Shown here in pieces: positions 24,618 through 33,280 of a stretch of DNA of 64,000 nucleotides. The DNA is taken from positions 1,364,001-1,428,000 of the forward strand of contig NZ_CP122537.1 of NCBI RefSeq assembly GCF_029853695.1, read 5' to 3'. The translations under genes were made by a program, and so were the position numbers. The stretch is from Jannaschia sp. GRR-S6-38. Its GTDB lineage: Bacteria > Pseudomonadota > Alphaproteobacteria > Rhodobacterales > Rhodobacteraceae. Under the pieces are notes generated by a model. That model made no database searches, was not told the DNA's origin, and saw only the letters and a program-made list of their open reading frames with translations. Positions within the stretch are counted from its first letter, which is position 1; every line of letters starts with the position of its first letter.

Positions 24618-26154
24618 AGCCGCCGATCCCGGCCTCGCCATCGAGCTGCGCGGCATCTCGAAGGCCTTCGGCCCCGTGCAGGCCAACAAGGACATCTCGA
24701 TCCAGGTCAAGCGCGGCTCGATCCACGGCATCATCGGCGAGAACGGCGCGGGCAAGTCGACGCTGATGTCGATCCTCTACGGATTCTACAGGGCCGATGC
24801 GGGCGAGATCTTTATCGGCGGCCAGCGGACCGAGATCCCCGACAGCCAGGCGGCGATCGATGCGGGCATCGGCATGGTGTTCCAGCATTTCAAGCTGGTC
24901 GAGAACTTCACCGTGCTGGAAAACGTCGTGCTGGGCGCCGAGGAAGGCCGCCTGCTGAGACCGTCGCTGGCCAAGGCGCGCAAGCTTCTGAAACAGCTGG
25001 CCGACGATTACGATATGGATGTCGACCCTGATGCCGTGATCGAGGATCTGGGCGTGGGCCAGCAGCAGCGTGTCGAGATCCTCAAGGCGCTCTACCGCGA
25101 GGCAGACATTCTGATCCTCGACGAGCCCACGGGCGTGCTGACCCCCGCCGAGGCCGACCACCTGTTCCGGATCCTCCAGGGGCTGCGCGACGAGGGGAAG
25201 ACGATCATCCTGATCACCCACAAGCTGCGCGAGATCATGGAGGTGACCGACACGGTCAGCGTCATGCGCCGCGGCGAGATGACGGCCACCGTCCGCACCG
25301 CCGAGACCAGCCCCGAGAAGCTGGCCGAGCTGATGGTCGGCCGGAAGGTCCTACTGCGCGTCGACAAGGCCCCGGCCCGGCCCGGCGAGGTGGTGCTGGA
25401 AGTCGAGAACCTGCGCGTGACCGACGCGCAGGGGGTCGAGCGGCTGAAAGGCATCGACCTGACCCTGCGCCGCGGCGAAATCCTGGGCATCGCGGGCGTC
25501 GCCGGCAACGGCCAGTCCGAATTGCTGGAGGTGCTGGGCGGCTATGCGAAGGGCACCGGCACGATCCGCATGAACGGCGAGACGATCGACATCTCGGGCG
25601 CCGCCTCCGACGCGCGCACGCGCCGCGCGCGCGGCATCGCGCATGTCCCCGAGGACCGGCAGCGCGAAGGCCTGATCATGGACTACCGCGCCTGGGAGAA
25701 CATGGGCTTCGGCTACCACCACGACCCGCGCTACAATACGGGTCTCTTCATGGACAACGCCGCGCTGCGCCGCGATTGCGCGGAAAAGATGGAACGCTTC
25801 GACGTGCGCCCGCCGGATCCGACGCTGGCGGCCAAGAGCTTCTCGGGCGGCAACCAGCAGAAGATCGTCCTGGCCCGCGAGATCGAGCGCAATCCCGATC
25901 TTCTGCTGATCGGCCAGCCCACCCGCGGCGTCGATATCGGCGCCATCGAGTTCATCCACCAGCAGATCGTCGCGCTGCGCGACCAGGGCAAGGCGATCCT
26001 GCTCGTGTCGGTGGAACTGGACGAGATCATGGCCCTGTCGGACCGCATCGCGGTGATGTTCGACGGCCGGATCATGGGCGAGCGCCTTCCGTCCGAGACC
26101 GACCAGGGCGAGCTGGGCCTGCTGATGGCGGGCATGACGGGGAGGGCGGCATGA
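24604..26154 (+). CDS. nucleoside ABC transporter, duplicated ATP-binding protein
   Basis: A 516-residue cytosolic ATPase with two ABC domains, as in BMP-linked (YufO/NupA-like) and sugar importers. Domain 1 has Walker A GENGAGKS (near residue 40), signature LGVGQQQRVEILKAL and Walker B ILILDEPT. Domain 2 has a degenerate Walker A (GVAGNGQSE, no GKS/T), FSGGNQQKIVLARE and LLIGQPTRGVDIG. One degenerate site is normal in this family. It overlaps the low-GC gene by 14 bp and the first permease by 4 bp (ATGA). Confidence 0.95.
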   Translation: MSADKAADPGLAIELRGISKAFGPVQANKDISIQVKRGSIHGIIGENGAGKSTLMSILYGFYRADAGEIFIGGQRTEIPDSQAAIDAGIGMVFQHFKLVENFTVLENVVLGAEEGRLLRPSLAKARKLLKQLADDYDMDVDPDAVIEDLGVGQQQRVEILKALYREADILILDEPTGVLTPAEADHLFRILQGLRDEGKTIILITHKLREIMEVTDTVSVMRRGEMTATVRTAETSPEKLAELMVGRKVLLRVDKAPARPGEVVLEVENLRVTDAQGVERLKGIDLTLRRGEILGIAGVAGNGQSELLEVLGGYAKGTGTIRMNGETIDISGAASDARTRRARGIAHVPEDRQREGLIMDYRAWENMGFGYHHDPRYNTGLFMDNAALRRDCAEKMERFDVRPPDPTLAAKSFSGGNQQKIVLAREIERNPDLLLIGQPTRGVDIGAIEFIHQQIVALRDQGKAILLVSVELDEIMALSDRIAVMFDGRIMGERLPSETDQGELGLLMAGMTGRAA

Positions 26155-27311
26155 CCGACGTGCTGCCCAAATGGGCCGACATCCTGCTGATCCCGCTGAT
26201 CAACCTCCTGCTCGCGCTGATCGTGTCCGGCATCGTCGTGACGCTGATCGGCAAGGACCCGTTCGAGGCGCTCTACATCCTCGTCAACGGCTCGGTCGGC
26301 TCGGCCTATGGCTGGGGCTTCACGCTGTTCTACACCACCAATTTCATCTTCACCGGCCTGGGCGTCGCCGTCGCGTTCCACGCGCGGCTGTTCAATATCG
26401 GCGGCGAGGGGCAGGCCGCGCTGGGCGGCCTCGGCGTCGCGCTGGTCCTGCTATCCGTGCCCTGGCCGCATTGGAGCGTGGCGCTGGTCGCGGCCTCGGC
26501 GGGGGCGGCGGTCTTCGGCGCGGCCTGGGCGGCGATCCCGGCCTGGCTGCAGGCCACGCGCGGCAGCCACATCGTCATCACGACGATCATGTTCAACTTC
26601 ATCGCCTCGGCGCTGATGGTCTACCTGCTCAGCCGCGTGCTGCTGGTGCCGGGCGCCGGCGGCTCGCCCGAGACCGCGCGCTTCGCCGAGGCGATGCGCC
26701 TGCCCAACGCCTATGACGTCATGCCCTTCCTCGGCTTCTCGCGCTCGACCCCGCTCAACGTGTCCTTCTTCCTCGCCATCGCCGCCTGCGTCTTCGTCTG
26801 GGCGCTGATCTGGCGCACCCGGCTGGGCTACGAGATCCGCGCCTTCGGCCATTCCGAGCCGGCGGCGATCTATGCGGGGATCTCGCCGATCAAGATCACG
26901 ATGATCGCCATGCTGATCTCGGGCGGGCTGATCGGGCTGATGGCGACGAACTCGGTCATGGGCGAGGCCGAACGGCTGGTCATCGACCCGGTGCAGGGCG
27001 CGGGCTTCGTGGGCATCGCCGTGGCGCTGATGGGACGCTCGCACCCGGTGGGCGTGTTCCTGGCCGCGCTTCTCTTCGGGGCGCTCTACCAGGGCGGGGG
27101 CGAGCTGACCTTCGAGATGAACGGCATGACGCGCGAGATCATCCTGGTGATCCAGGCGCTGGTCATCCTGTTCACCGGCGCGCTCGACAACATGGTCCGC
27201 GCGCCGGTCGAGCGGATCTTCGTGTCGCGCCGGCGCAGCGCGACGGCACCGCTGCCGACCACGCCGCTGGAGCCGGGCGGCCAGCCGCAAAAGGGCGAGG
27301 TGGAGCCATGA
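26151..27311 (+). CDS. nucleoside ABC transporter permease 1 (YufP-like)
   Basis: A 386-residue BPD_transp_2 family permease with about ten membrane segments. FTGLGVAVAFHARLFNIGGEGQAALGGLG is the conserved cytoplasmic coupling region, and YEIRAFGHSEPAAIYAGI another. The start is ATG 26151, overlapping the ATPase stop (ATGA); longer frames from 25776 are read-through of that gene. In related operons the second permease follows directly; here a LysE-type gene and about 90 bp intervene. Confidence 0.95.
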   Translation: MTDVLPKWADILLIPLINLLLALIVSGIVVTLIGKDPFEALYILVNGSVGSAYGWGFTLFYTTNFIFTGLGVAVAFHARLFNIGGEGQAALGGLGVALVLLSVPWPHWSVALVAASAGAAVFGAAWAAIPAWLQATRGSHIVITTIMFNFIASALMVYLLSRVLLVPGAGGSPETARFAEAMRLPNAYDVMPFLGFSRSTPLNVSFFLAIAACVFVWALIWRTRLGYEIRAFGHSEPAAIYAGISPIKITMIAMLISGGLIGLMATNSVMGEAERLVIDPVQGAGFVGIAVALMGRSHPVGVFLAALLFGALYQGGGELTFEMNGMTREIILVIQALVILFTGALDNMVRAPVERIFVSRRRSATAPLPTTPLEPGGQPQKGEVEP

Positions 27312-27401
27312 GCGCGGCGCTACCGCCGATTAGCAGACGCCGGTCGGAGCGCGTTCGGCCTTCGGCAAGGCCATGCGTCGCGGGCATGCAAGGAGCCGTT
27401 C

Positions 27402-28022
27402 ATGACTGACATCGCACCTTACCTCCCCGGTCTCTTCGCGGCCTGGAGCATCCAGCTCGTCTCCTGCCTGACGCCCGGTCCCGTCGTCGCCGTGATCCTG
27501 GGGCGCGCCGCGACAGGCGATCGGTCGGGCGCGTTGCGCGCGGCGGCGGGGACCGCGACGGCGGCCGGCATCCTCGCGCTCCTCGTGTCGCTGGGGATGG
27601 CTTCGGCGGCGTCCGCGCTCAGCGAAGGGCTCTGGCAGCTGCGGATGGCGGGGGCGGCCTATCTCCTCTGGCTCGCGTTCAACGCGTTCCGCCGGGCGGC
27701 GTCCGAGGCGCCTCCCCTGCGGGCCGGTGCCGGGGGCGGGTACCGCACGGCGCTTGCCGTCAGCCTCTCCAGCCCCAAGGCGCTCGCCTTCTGGCTCGCC
27801 ATCGCGGCGCTCGGCGGGATCGTCGGGGCGCCCTGGCCGGTGCTCGCGCTCTTCGTCGCCGGGTCGGCCGCCATGTCGGCTGGCGTTCATGCGGCCTGGG
27901 CGGTCTTCCTGTCCTCCAGCCCCATGCGCGCCGGCTATGCCCGCGCGCGGCGCTGGGTCGAGGGGACGCTGGGCCTGCTTTTCACCTTCTTCGCCCTCCG
28001 CCTCGCGACGGACCGGAGCTGA
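27402..28022 (+). CDS. LysE/RhtB family amino-acid exporter
   Basis: A 206-residue inner-membrane protein with about six hydrophobic spans. AAWSIQLVSCLTPGPVVAVILGRAATGDRSGALRAAAGT is the N-terminal LysE signature and VSLSSPKALAFWLAI the central one. The family exports amino acids or homoserine lactones; the substrate here is not deducible. It has its own AAGGAG site. It lies between the two permease genes of the nucleoside importer: the gap before it is 90 bp, whereas only 1 bp separates it from the second permease. This looks like an insertion into the operon. Confidence 0.9.
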   Translation: MTDIAPYLPGLFAAWSIQLVSCLTPGPVVAVILGRAATGDRSGALRAAAGTATAAGILALLVSLGMASAASALSEGLWQLRMAGAAYLLWLAFNAFRRAASEAPPLRAGAGGGYRTALAVSLSSPKALAFWLAIAALGGIVGAPWPVLALFVAGSAAMSAGVHAAWAVFLSSSPMRAGYARARRWVEGTLGLLFTFFALRLATDRS

Positions 28023-28023
28023 C

Positions 28024-28989
28024 ATGGATTTCCTCGGCATTATCCAGATCCTCGACTCGTCCCTGCGGCTCGCGACCCCGCTGCTGCTGGCCTGCCTCGC
28101 CGGGCTGTTCAGCGAGCGGGCAGGCATCTTCGACATCGGGCTGGAGGGCAAGATGCTGGCCTCCGCCTTCATGTCGGCGGCGGTCGCCAGCTACACGGGC
28201 GACGTCTGGCTCGGCCTGCTCGCGGGGATCTGCGCCTCGCTGGTCCTGGCAGGCATCCACGGCGTCGCCTCGATCACCTTCCGCGGCAACCAGCTCATTT
28301 CGGGCGTGGCGATCAACTTCCTCGCCTCCGGCCTGACCGTTGTCATCGGTGAGGCCTGGTTCGCCCTGGGCGGGCGCACGCCGCAGCTGGACGGACGGGC
28401 CCGGTTCTCCGAGATCACGCTGCCCTTCGCGGATGCGCTGCGCGACGTGCCGGGGCTGGGGCCGATCTACGCGGACCTGATCTCGGGACATTCGATCCTC
28501 GTCTATGTCGCGCTGGCCTGCGTGCCGCTGACCTGGTGGGTCCTGTTCCGCACGCGCTTCGGCCTGCGCCTGCGCGCGGTGGGCGAGAACCCGGCGGCGG
28601 TGGACACGGCGGGCGTCTCGGTCGTGGGCCTGCGCTATGCGGCGGTGATGATCTGCGGCGTGCTCTGCGGCATCGCCGGCGCCTATCTCGCCACCGCGCT
28701 GTCGGCGGGCTTCGTCAAGGAGATGTCGGCGGGCCGCGGCTTCATCGCGCTGGCGGCGCTGATCTTCGCCAAGTGGCGGCCCTGGTACGCGCTGGGCGCC
28801 ACGCTGCTCTTCGGCCTGCTGGAGGCGCTGGGCAATCGGTTCCAGTCGCTCGACCTGTTCGGCGTGACGATCCCCACGCAATTCATGCAGGCCCTGCCCT
28901 ACATCCTGACGGTGGTGATCCTCGCGGGCTTCGTCGGCCGCGCGATCCCGCCCCGCGCCGGAGGCCAGCCCTATGTCAAGGAGCGCTGA
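28024..28989 (+). CDS. nucleoside ABC transporter permease 2 (YufQ-like)
   Basis: A 321-residue BPD_transp_2 permease starting MDFLGIIQILDSSLRLATPLLLACLAGLFSERAGIFDIGLEGKML, the conserved N-terminus and coupling loop of the second BMP-type permease. LRLRAVGENPAAVDTAGVSV and GRGFIALAALIFAKWRP are further family segments. ATG 28024 follows the LysE stop by one base. Its 3' end overlaps the phosphorylase gene by 17 bp, which couples import to purine salvage. Confidence 0.95.
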   Translation: MDFLGIIQILDSSLRLATPLLLACLAGLFSERAGIFDIGLEGKMLASAFMSAAVASYTGDVWLGLLAGICASLVLAGIHGVASITFRGNQLISGVAINFLASGLTVVIGEAWFALGGRTPQLDGRARFSEITLPFADALRDVPGLGPIYADLISGHSILVYVALACVPLTWWVLFRTRFGLRLRAVGENPAAVDTAGVSVVGLRYAAVMICGVLCGIAGAYLATALSAGFVKEMSAGRGFIALAALIFAKWRPWYALGATLLFGLLEALGNRFQSLDLFGVTIPTQFMQALPYILTVVILAGFVGRAIPPRAGGQPYVKER

Positions 28990-29767
28990 TCTCGCCCGCC
29001 TCGTCGCCGACCGCGCAGGATCGGCGCCGGTCCGCTACGGGCTGATCCTCGGATCGGGGCTGGGGCATCTGGCCGATCACGTCGACGGGACCGCGATCCC
29101 TTACGACGCGCTGGACGGCTTCCCGCATGCCGGCGTCTCGGGCCACGCGCCGAAGCTGGTCGTGGGCCAGCTCGGGAACACCCGCGTCGCGGTGTTCGGG
29201 GGACGGTCGCATTACTACGAAAGCGGCAACCCCGCCGCGATGCGCCTGCCGCTGGAGGTGCTGGCCGAGCTGGGCGCGGAGGGGCTGATCGCCACCAACG
29301 CCGCCGGCAGCCTGCGCGCGGAGATGCCGACCGGGTCGCTGATGCTGCTGTCGGACCATATCAACTTCTCGGGGCTGAACCCGCTGATCGGCGAGCCGAC
29401 GGATCGCCGCTTCGTGCCGATGGGCGACGCGCATGACCCGGGGCTGCGCGCGGCCCTGCGCGACGCGGCGGAGGCCGAGGCGGTCGAGATGCACGAGGGC
29501 GTCTATGCCTGGTATTCCGGCCCCAGCTTCGAGACCCCGGCCGAGATCCGCGCCATCCGCACGCTGGGCGCCGATGCGGTCGGCATGTCGACCGTGCCCG
29601 AGATCATCCTCGCGCGGTTCCTCGGGCTGAAGGCGGCGGCGATCTCGACCATCACCAACATGGCGGCGGGCCTGTCCGACGAGGCGATCAGCCACGAGCA
29701 CACCAAGGCCATTGCGCCGCTGGGCGCGGCGAAGCTCGAGAAGGTCCTGACGCGGTTCCTGGCCTGA
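28973..29767 (+). CDS. purine nucleoside phosphorylase, trimeric (inosine/guanosine) type
   Basis: A 264-residue cytosolic enzyme that phosphorolyses purine nucleosides to base plus (deoxy)ribose-1-phosphate. RYGLILGSGLGHLAD, VFGGRSHYYESGN (phosphate-site His), TNAAGSLRAEMPTGSLMLLSDHINFSGLNPL, the substrate-site YSGPSFETPAEIR and VGMSTVPEIILARFLGL are signatures of the trimeric PNP (PunA/DeoD-II) class. It overlaps the second permease by 17 bp. A DeoD-type phosphorylase of a different fold class lies at 42671, so the organism has two routes. Confidence 0.95.
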   Translation: MSRSADLARLVADRAGSAPVRYGLILGSGLGHLADHVDGTAIPYDALDGFPHAGVSGHAPKLVVGQLGNTRVAVFGGRSHYYESGNPAAMRLPLEVLAELGAEGLIATNAAGSLRAEMPTGSLMLLSDHINFSGLNPLIGEPTDRRFVPMGDAHDPGLRAALRDAAEAEAVEMHEGVYAWYSGPSFETPAEIRAIRTLGADAVGMSTVPEIILARFLGLKAAAISTITNMAAGLSDEAISHEHTKAIAPLGAAKLEKVLTRFLA

Positions 29768-29790
29768 GCGCGGCACCCTGAGTATTTCGG

Positions 29791-29850
29791 GACCCGTGAT
29801 GCCGCTGGGCCTGCGTTAACCTTAACGCGCGCGCCAGTTCATCACGGGTC
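29791..29850. repeat. 60-bp nested imperfect palindrome between convergent genes
   Basis: The outer arms GACCCGTGATG (29791-29801) and CATCACGGGTC (29840-29850) are perfect 11-bp inverted repeats. Inside them CTGG (29805-29808) pairs with CCAG (29834-29837), and the centre GCGTTAA-CC-TTAACGC (29813-29828) is a 7-bp perfect hairpin. The whole sits between the stops of the phosphorylase and the GMC gene. It could be a bidirectional terminator, a protein-binding site or a small mobile palindrome; there is no T-tract. Confidence 0.7.
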
Positions 29851-29876
29851 GACACGTACTCATTGCAACGACGCGA

Positions 29877-31442
29877 TCAGGCGCCGGCGGTCATGCGGCG
29901 CGCGATGCGCTCGGCCATCATGATGACGGGCGCGTTCGTATTGCCGCCGACGATGGTCGGCATCAGCGAGGCATCGACCACCCGCAGCCCGTCCAGCCCC
30001 GTCACCCGGCCCTCGCCATCGGTCACGCGGCCGATCGCGGCCGTGCCCACGGGGTGATAGATCGACTCGGCCCGCGCGCAGATGAACCGCTCCCAATCGG
30101 CATCGCTCTCGGGCCTCTCGCGCGGCTGGTGCCAGCCGGTGCGGATCGGGTCGAAGGCCGGGGCCTCGAGGATCTCCAGCGCCATCCGGCCGCCCGCGAT
30201 CATCGGGCCCAGGTCGCGCGCGTCGGTCAGGTAGCCCGGGTCGATCACCGGCTTCGCGCGCGGATCGGCGGAGGCGAGGCGGATCGTGCCGCGCGACCGG
30301 GGGTAGAGGTTGCAGGCATGCAGGCTGACGCCGGTGCGGCCCCAGTTGCGGGTCGATCCGTGGTTCTCGCCCAGCGCGGGCAGGAAATGGAACTGGATGT
30401 CGGGCTTGGGCAGGTTCGGATCGGAACGCGCGAAGCCGTTGCCTTCGGCCAGGTTCGAGGCCAGCAGGCCCGAGCGCCGCCGCAGCCAGTCGAAGGGCGC
30501 GCGCAGCGCGGCCGGAATCAGCCCGGGCGCGTAGCCGATCGCGCTGCCCCCGCGGGTCCGCATCATCAGGCAGATATCGAGGTGGTCCTGCAGGTTCGCG
30601 CCGATCTCGGGCTGGTCCAGCACAACCGACAGCCCGTGGCCGCGCAGGTGATCGGCCGGCCCCACGCCCGACAGCATCAGGATCTGCGGCGAGTTGACCG
30701 CGCCCGCGCAGAGGATCACCTCGCGCCGTGCTGTGACGGTTCCGTCGGCCAGTTGCAGCCCGGCCGCGCGCGTCCCGTCGAAGAGCACCTTCTCGACCTG
30801 CGCGCCGGTCCGGATCGTCAGGTTCGGCCGCGCGCGGACGGGCGGGGTCAGGAAGGCCCGCGCGGCCGAGCAGCGCAGCCCGCGATGCGTCGTGGTGTCG
30901 AAGCGTCCCACGCCGGCCCGATCGGGGGCGGCGAAATCGGCCACGCGCGCGTGGCCGGCTTGCGCCCCGGCGGCGAGGAAGCGGGTCGTCGCGGGATGCT
31001 CCCAATCGGGGCGCGTGACATGCAGCGGCCCGTCCTCACCATGCCATTGCGAGACGCCATCGGAATGGCATTCCGACGCCTTGAAGAGATGCAGCGCCTC
31101 GGCACCGGACCAGCCATGGCCCCAATCGTCGTAATCGCTCAGGTCGCCGCGCGCGTAGCACATCGCGTTGATCGCCGAGGAGCCGCCCAGCGCCCGGCCC
31201 CGTGGCCAGCGCAGGCTGCGCCCGCCCAGGCCCGGCTGCGGCGCGGTCGCGTAATCCCAGTCGGCGAAGCGGTTGCCCAGAAGCTCCGGCAGGGCGGCGG
31301 GGATGTGGATCAGCGGGTTCCGCCCCGCGCCCCCGGCCTCGAGCAGCAGGACCGAGACCTGCGGATCGGCGCTCAGCCGGGCCGCCATCACGCAGCCGGC
31401 CGAGCCGCCGCCGACGATCACGATATCCGCGTCCCGTTTCAT
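29877..31442 (-). CDS. GMC-family oxidoreductase (choline/alcohol dehydrogenase-like)
   Basis: A 521-residue flavoprotein. The N-terminal ADIVIVGGGSAGCVMAARLS binds FAD. WPRGRALGGSSAINAMCYARG (about residues 80-100) is GMC signature 1 and EVILCAGAVNSPQILMLSGVGP is signature 2. The catalytic His lies in ESIYHPVGTAAIG and the C-terminal VVDASLMPTIVGGNTNAPVIM closes the FAD site. BetA and several alcohol dehydrogenases share all of these, so substrate is uncertain; no bet genes adjoin it. I chose ATG 31442 rather than 31526 since the Rossmann motif normally starts within ten residues. Confidence 0.93.
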   Translation of the reverse strand: MKRDADIVIVGGGSAGCVMAARLSADPQVSVLLLEAGGAGRNPLIHIPAALPELLGNRFADWDYATAPQPGLGGRSLRWPRGRALGGSSAINAMCYARGDLSDYDDWGHGWSGAEALHLFKASECHSDGVSQWHGEDGPLHVTRPDWEHPATTRFLAAGAQAGHARVADFAAPDRAGVGRFDTTTHRGLRCSAARAFLTPPVRARPNLTIRTGAQVEKVLFDGTRAAGLQLADGTVTARREVILCAGAVNSPQILMLSGVGPADHLRGHGLSVVLDQPEIGANLQDHLDICLMMRTRGGSAIGYAPGLIPAALRAPFDWLRRRSGLLASNLAEGNGFARSDPNLPKPDIQFHFLPALGENHGSTRNWGRTGVSLHACNLYPRSRGTIRLASADPRAKPVIDPGYLTDARDLGPMIAGGRMALEILEAPAFDPIRTGWHQPRERPESDADWERFICARAESIYHPVGTAAIGRVTDGEGRVTGLDGLRVVDASLMPTIVGGNTNAPVIMMAERIARRMTAGA

Positions 31443-31566
31443 CCCCGAAGCATTCCCCGCCCGCGACCCGCAGACAAGCCGGCCCGGCCCTGCCGTTACG
31501 GCAGCCCGGTTTGACGAAGGCGGCAAATGGGCGCATGGAGGGGCAGGTTCCCGAAGGCGCGCGCCC

Positions 31567-32487
31567 GTGCAGATCTACCTCCCCATCGCGGAAGTTTCCG
31601 TCAACGCTTTCCTGCTGCTCGGTCTCGGCGGCCTCGTCGGCGTGCTGTCGGGGATGTTCGGGGTCGGGGGCGGGTTCCTGATGACGCCGCTCCTGTTCAT
31701 GATCGGCATCCCGCCCGCGGTGGCCGTCGCGACGGAAGCCAACCAGATCGTCGCCTCCAGCTTCTCGGGCGTGCTGGCGCATCTGAAGCGGCGAACGGTC
31801 GATCTGAAGATGGGGTTGGTGCTGCTGATCGGCGGCCTGATCGGCGCGGCGATGGGCGTGCAGGTCTTCGCCATCCTGCGCGCCATGGGCCAGGTCGATC
31901 TGCTGGTGAAGCTTTGCTACGTCGTCTTCCTGGGCGTGATCGGCGGGCTGATGTTCATCGAGAGCCTCAACGCGATCCGCAGGGCGCGTGCCAAGGGCCC
32001 CGTGCAGAAGACCGTCCGGCGGCAGCGCGGCTGGATCCACGCGCTTCCCTTCAAGACCAAGTTCCGCACCTCGGGCCTCTATATCTCGGTGATCCCGCCG
32101 CTTCTGGTGGGCCTGTTCGTCGGCGTCCTGGCCGCGATCATGGGCGTGGGCGGCGGCTTCATCATGGTGCCCGCGATGATCTACCTGCTGGGGATGCCGA
32201 CCAAGGTCGTGGTCGGCACCTCGCTGTTCCAGATCATCTTCGTCACCGGCTTCGCCACGCTCATGCACGCGACGACGAACTACACCGTGGACATGGTCCT
32301 CGCGGTGCTGCTGCTGGTCGGCGGGGTGGTCGGCGCGCAGATCGGCACGCGGATCGGCGTGAAGCTGAAGGCCGAGCAGTTGCGCATCCTGCTCGCCGGC
32401 ATGGTCCTCTTGGTCTGCGCGAAGCTGGCGACCGACCTGTTGTTCGAGCCGGCCGAGCTGTTCTCGCTGGGCGACGTGGACCATTGA
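31567..32487 (+). CDS. TSUP family (TauE/SafE-like) sulfite/organosulfonate transporter
   Basis: A 306-residue inner-membrane protein with two homologous TauE/SafE halves: GLVGVLSGMFGVGGGFLMTPLLFMIGIPPAVAVATEANQIVASS and a second copy LAAIMGVGGGFIMVPAMIYLLGMPTKVVVGTSLFQ. TSUP proteins export sulfite or organosulfonates. The start is probably GTG 31567 (no ATG in frame), about 12 nt after GAAGG. Its stop overlaps the next gene by one base (TGATG). TSUP plus TIGR02186 is a recurring alphaproteobacterial pair. Confidence 0.92.
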   Translation: MQIYLPIAEVSVNAFLLLGLGGLVGVLSGMFGVGGGFLMTPLLFMIGIPPAVAVATEANQIVASSFSGVLAHLKRRTVDLKMGLVLLIGGLIGAAMGVQVFAILRAMGQVDLLVKLCYVVFLGVIGGLMFIESLNAIRRARAKGPVQKTVRRQRGWIHALPFKTKFRTSGLYISVIPPLLVGLFVGVLAAIMGVGGGFIMVPAMIYLLGMPTKVVVGTSLFQIIFVTGFATLMHATTNYTVDMVLAVLLLVGGVVGAQIGTRIGVKLKAEQLRILLAGMVLLVCAKLATDLLFEPAELFSLGDVDH

Positions 32488-33245
32488 TGCGCTGGCTGTG
32501 CCTCCTGCTGTGGCTCCTGCCGCTGCCCGTCGCGGCCGAGGAGCGCGTCGTGGCCGCGCTCAGTCAGGACACCGTGTCGATCTCGACCAGCTTCGACGGT
32601 TCCGAGATCCTGATCTTCGGCGCCGTGAAACGCAGCTCGCCGCCGCCCGACGCGGCGCCGCTGCGCGTGGTCATCACCGTGGCCGGTCCCGACGAGCCCG
32701 TCGTCGTCCGCCGCAAGGAACGCCGTTTCGGCATCTGGGTGAACACCGAGGCCGTCGAGGTGGACGCCGCCCCCAGCTTCTATGCCGTGGCGAGTTCGGC
32801 GCCGCTCGACGAGGCGATCAGCGCGGTCGAGGACCAGCGCTGGCGCATCACCACGCCCCGCGCCCTCCGCGCGGTGGGCGTGTCGGATGCGACCGACGAC
32901 GTGCCCGCCTTCCTCGACGCGCTGATCCGCGTCCGCCGCGCCGAGGATCTCTATGTCAGCGCGCCCGAGACCGTCGTGCTGGACCAGGAGACGCTGTTCT
33001 CGACCACCATCGCGCTGCCTTCGGACCTGACCGAGGGCGATTACGTCACCCGCATCTTCCTGACCCGCGACCGCCAGGTGATCGACCGCTACGAGACGAC
33101 GATCTTCGTGCAGAAGGTCGGGCTGGAGCGGTTCATCTACAATCTCGCGCATGAACAGCCGCTGATCTACGGCATCCTGTCGCTGGTCATCGCCATCGCC
33201 GCGGGCTGGCTGGCCTCGGCCGTGTTCCGCTACATCCGGACCTGA
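32487..33245 (+). CDS. TIGR02186 family membrane-anchored protein
   Basis: A 252-residue protein with a signal peptide (MRWLCLLLWLLPLPVAAEE), a periplasmic beta-rich domain starting VVAALSQDTVSISTSFDGSEILIFGAVKR, and one C-terminal membrane helix (GILSLVIAIAAGWLASAVF). This architecture matches TIGR02186, an uncharacterised alphaproteobacterial family encoded beside TauE/SafE-type permeases. A partner role in sulfur compound export is inferred from this linkage and from the TGATG overlap. Confidence 0.88.
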   Translation: MRWLCLLLWLLPLPVAAEERVVAALSQDTVSISTSFDGSEILIFGAVKRSSPPPDAAPLRVVITVAGPDEPVVVRRKERRFGIWVNTEAVEVDAAPSFYAVASSAPLDEAISAVEDQRWRITTPRALRAVGVSDATDDVPAFLDALIRVRRAEDLYVSAPETVVLDQETLFSTTIALPSDLTEGDYVTRIFLTRDRQVIDRYETTIFVQKVGLERFIYNLAHEQPLIYGILSLVIAIAAGWLASAVFRYIRT

Positions 33246-33280
33246 GCCGGACGGGCCCGCCGGGCCCAGCCGGTGGGCCC

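Noticed and set aside
27308..27409. 33-codon ORF bridging permease 1 and lysE
   Set aside because: It has ATG overlap and a ribosome-binding site, but the sequence (MSAALPPISRRRSERV...) is low complexity and looks like leftover intergenic DNA.
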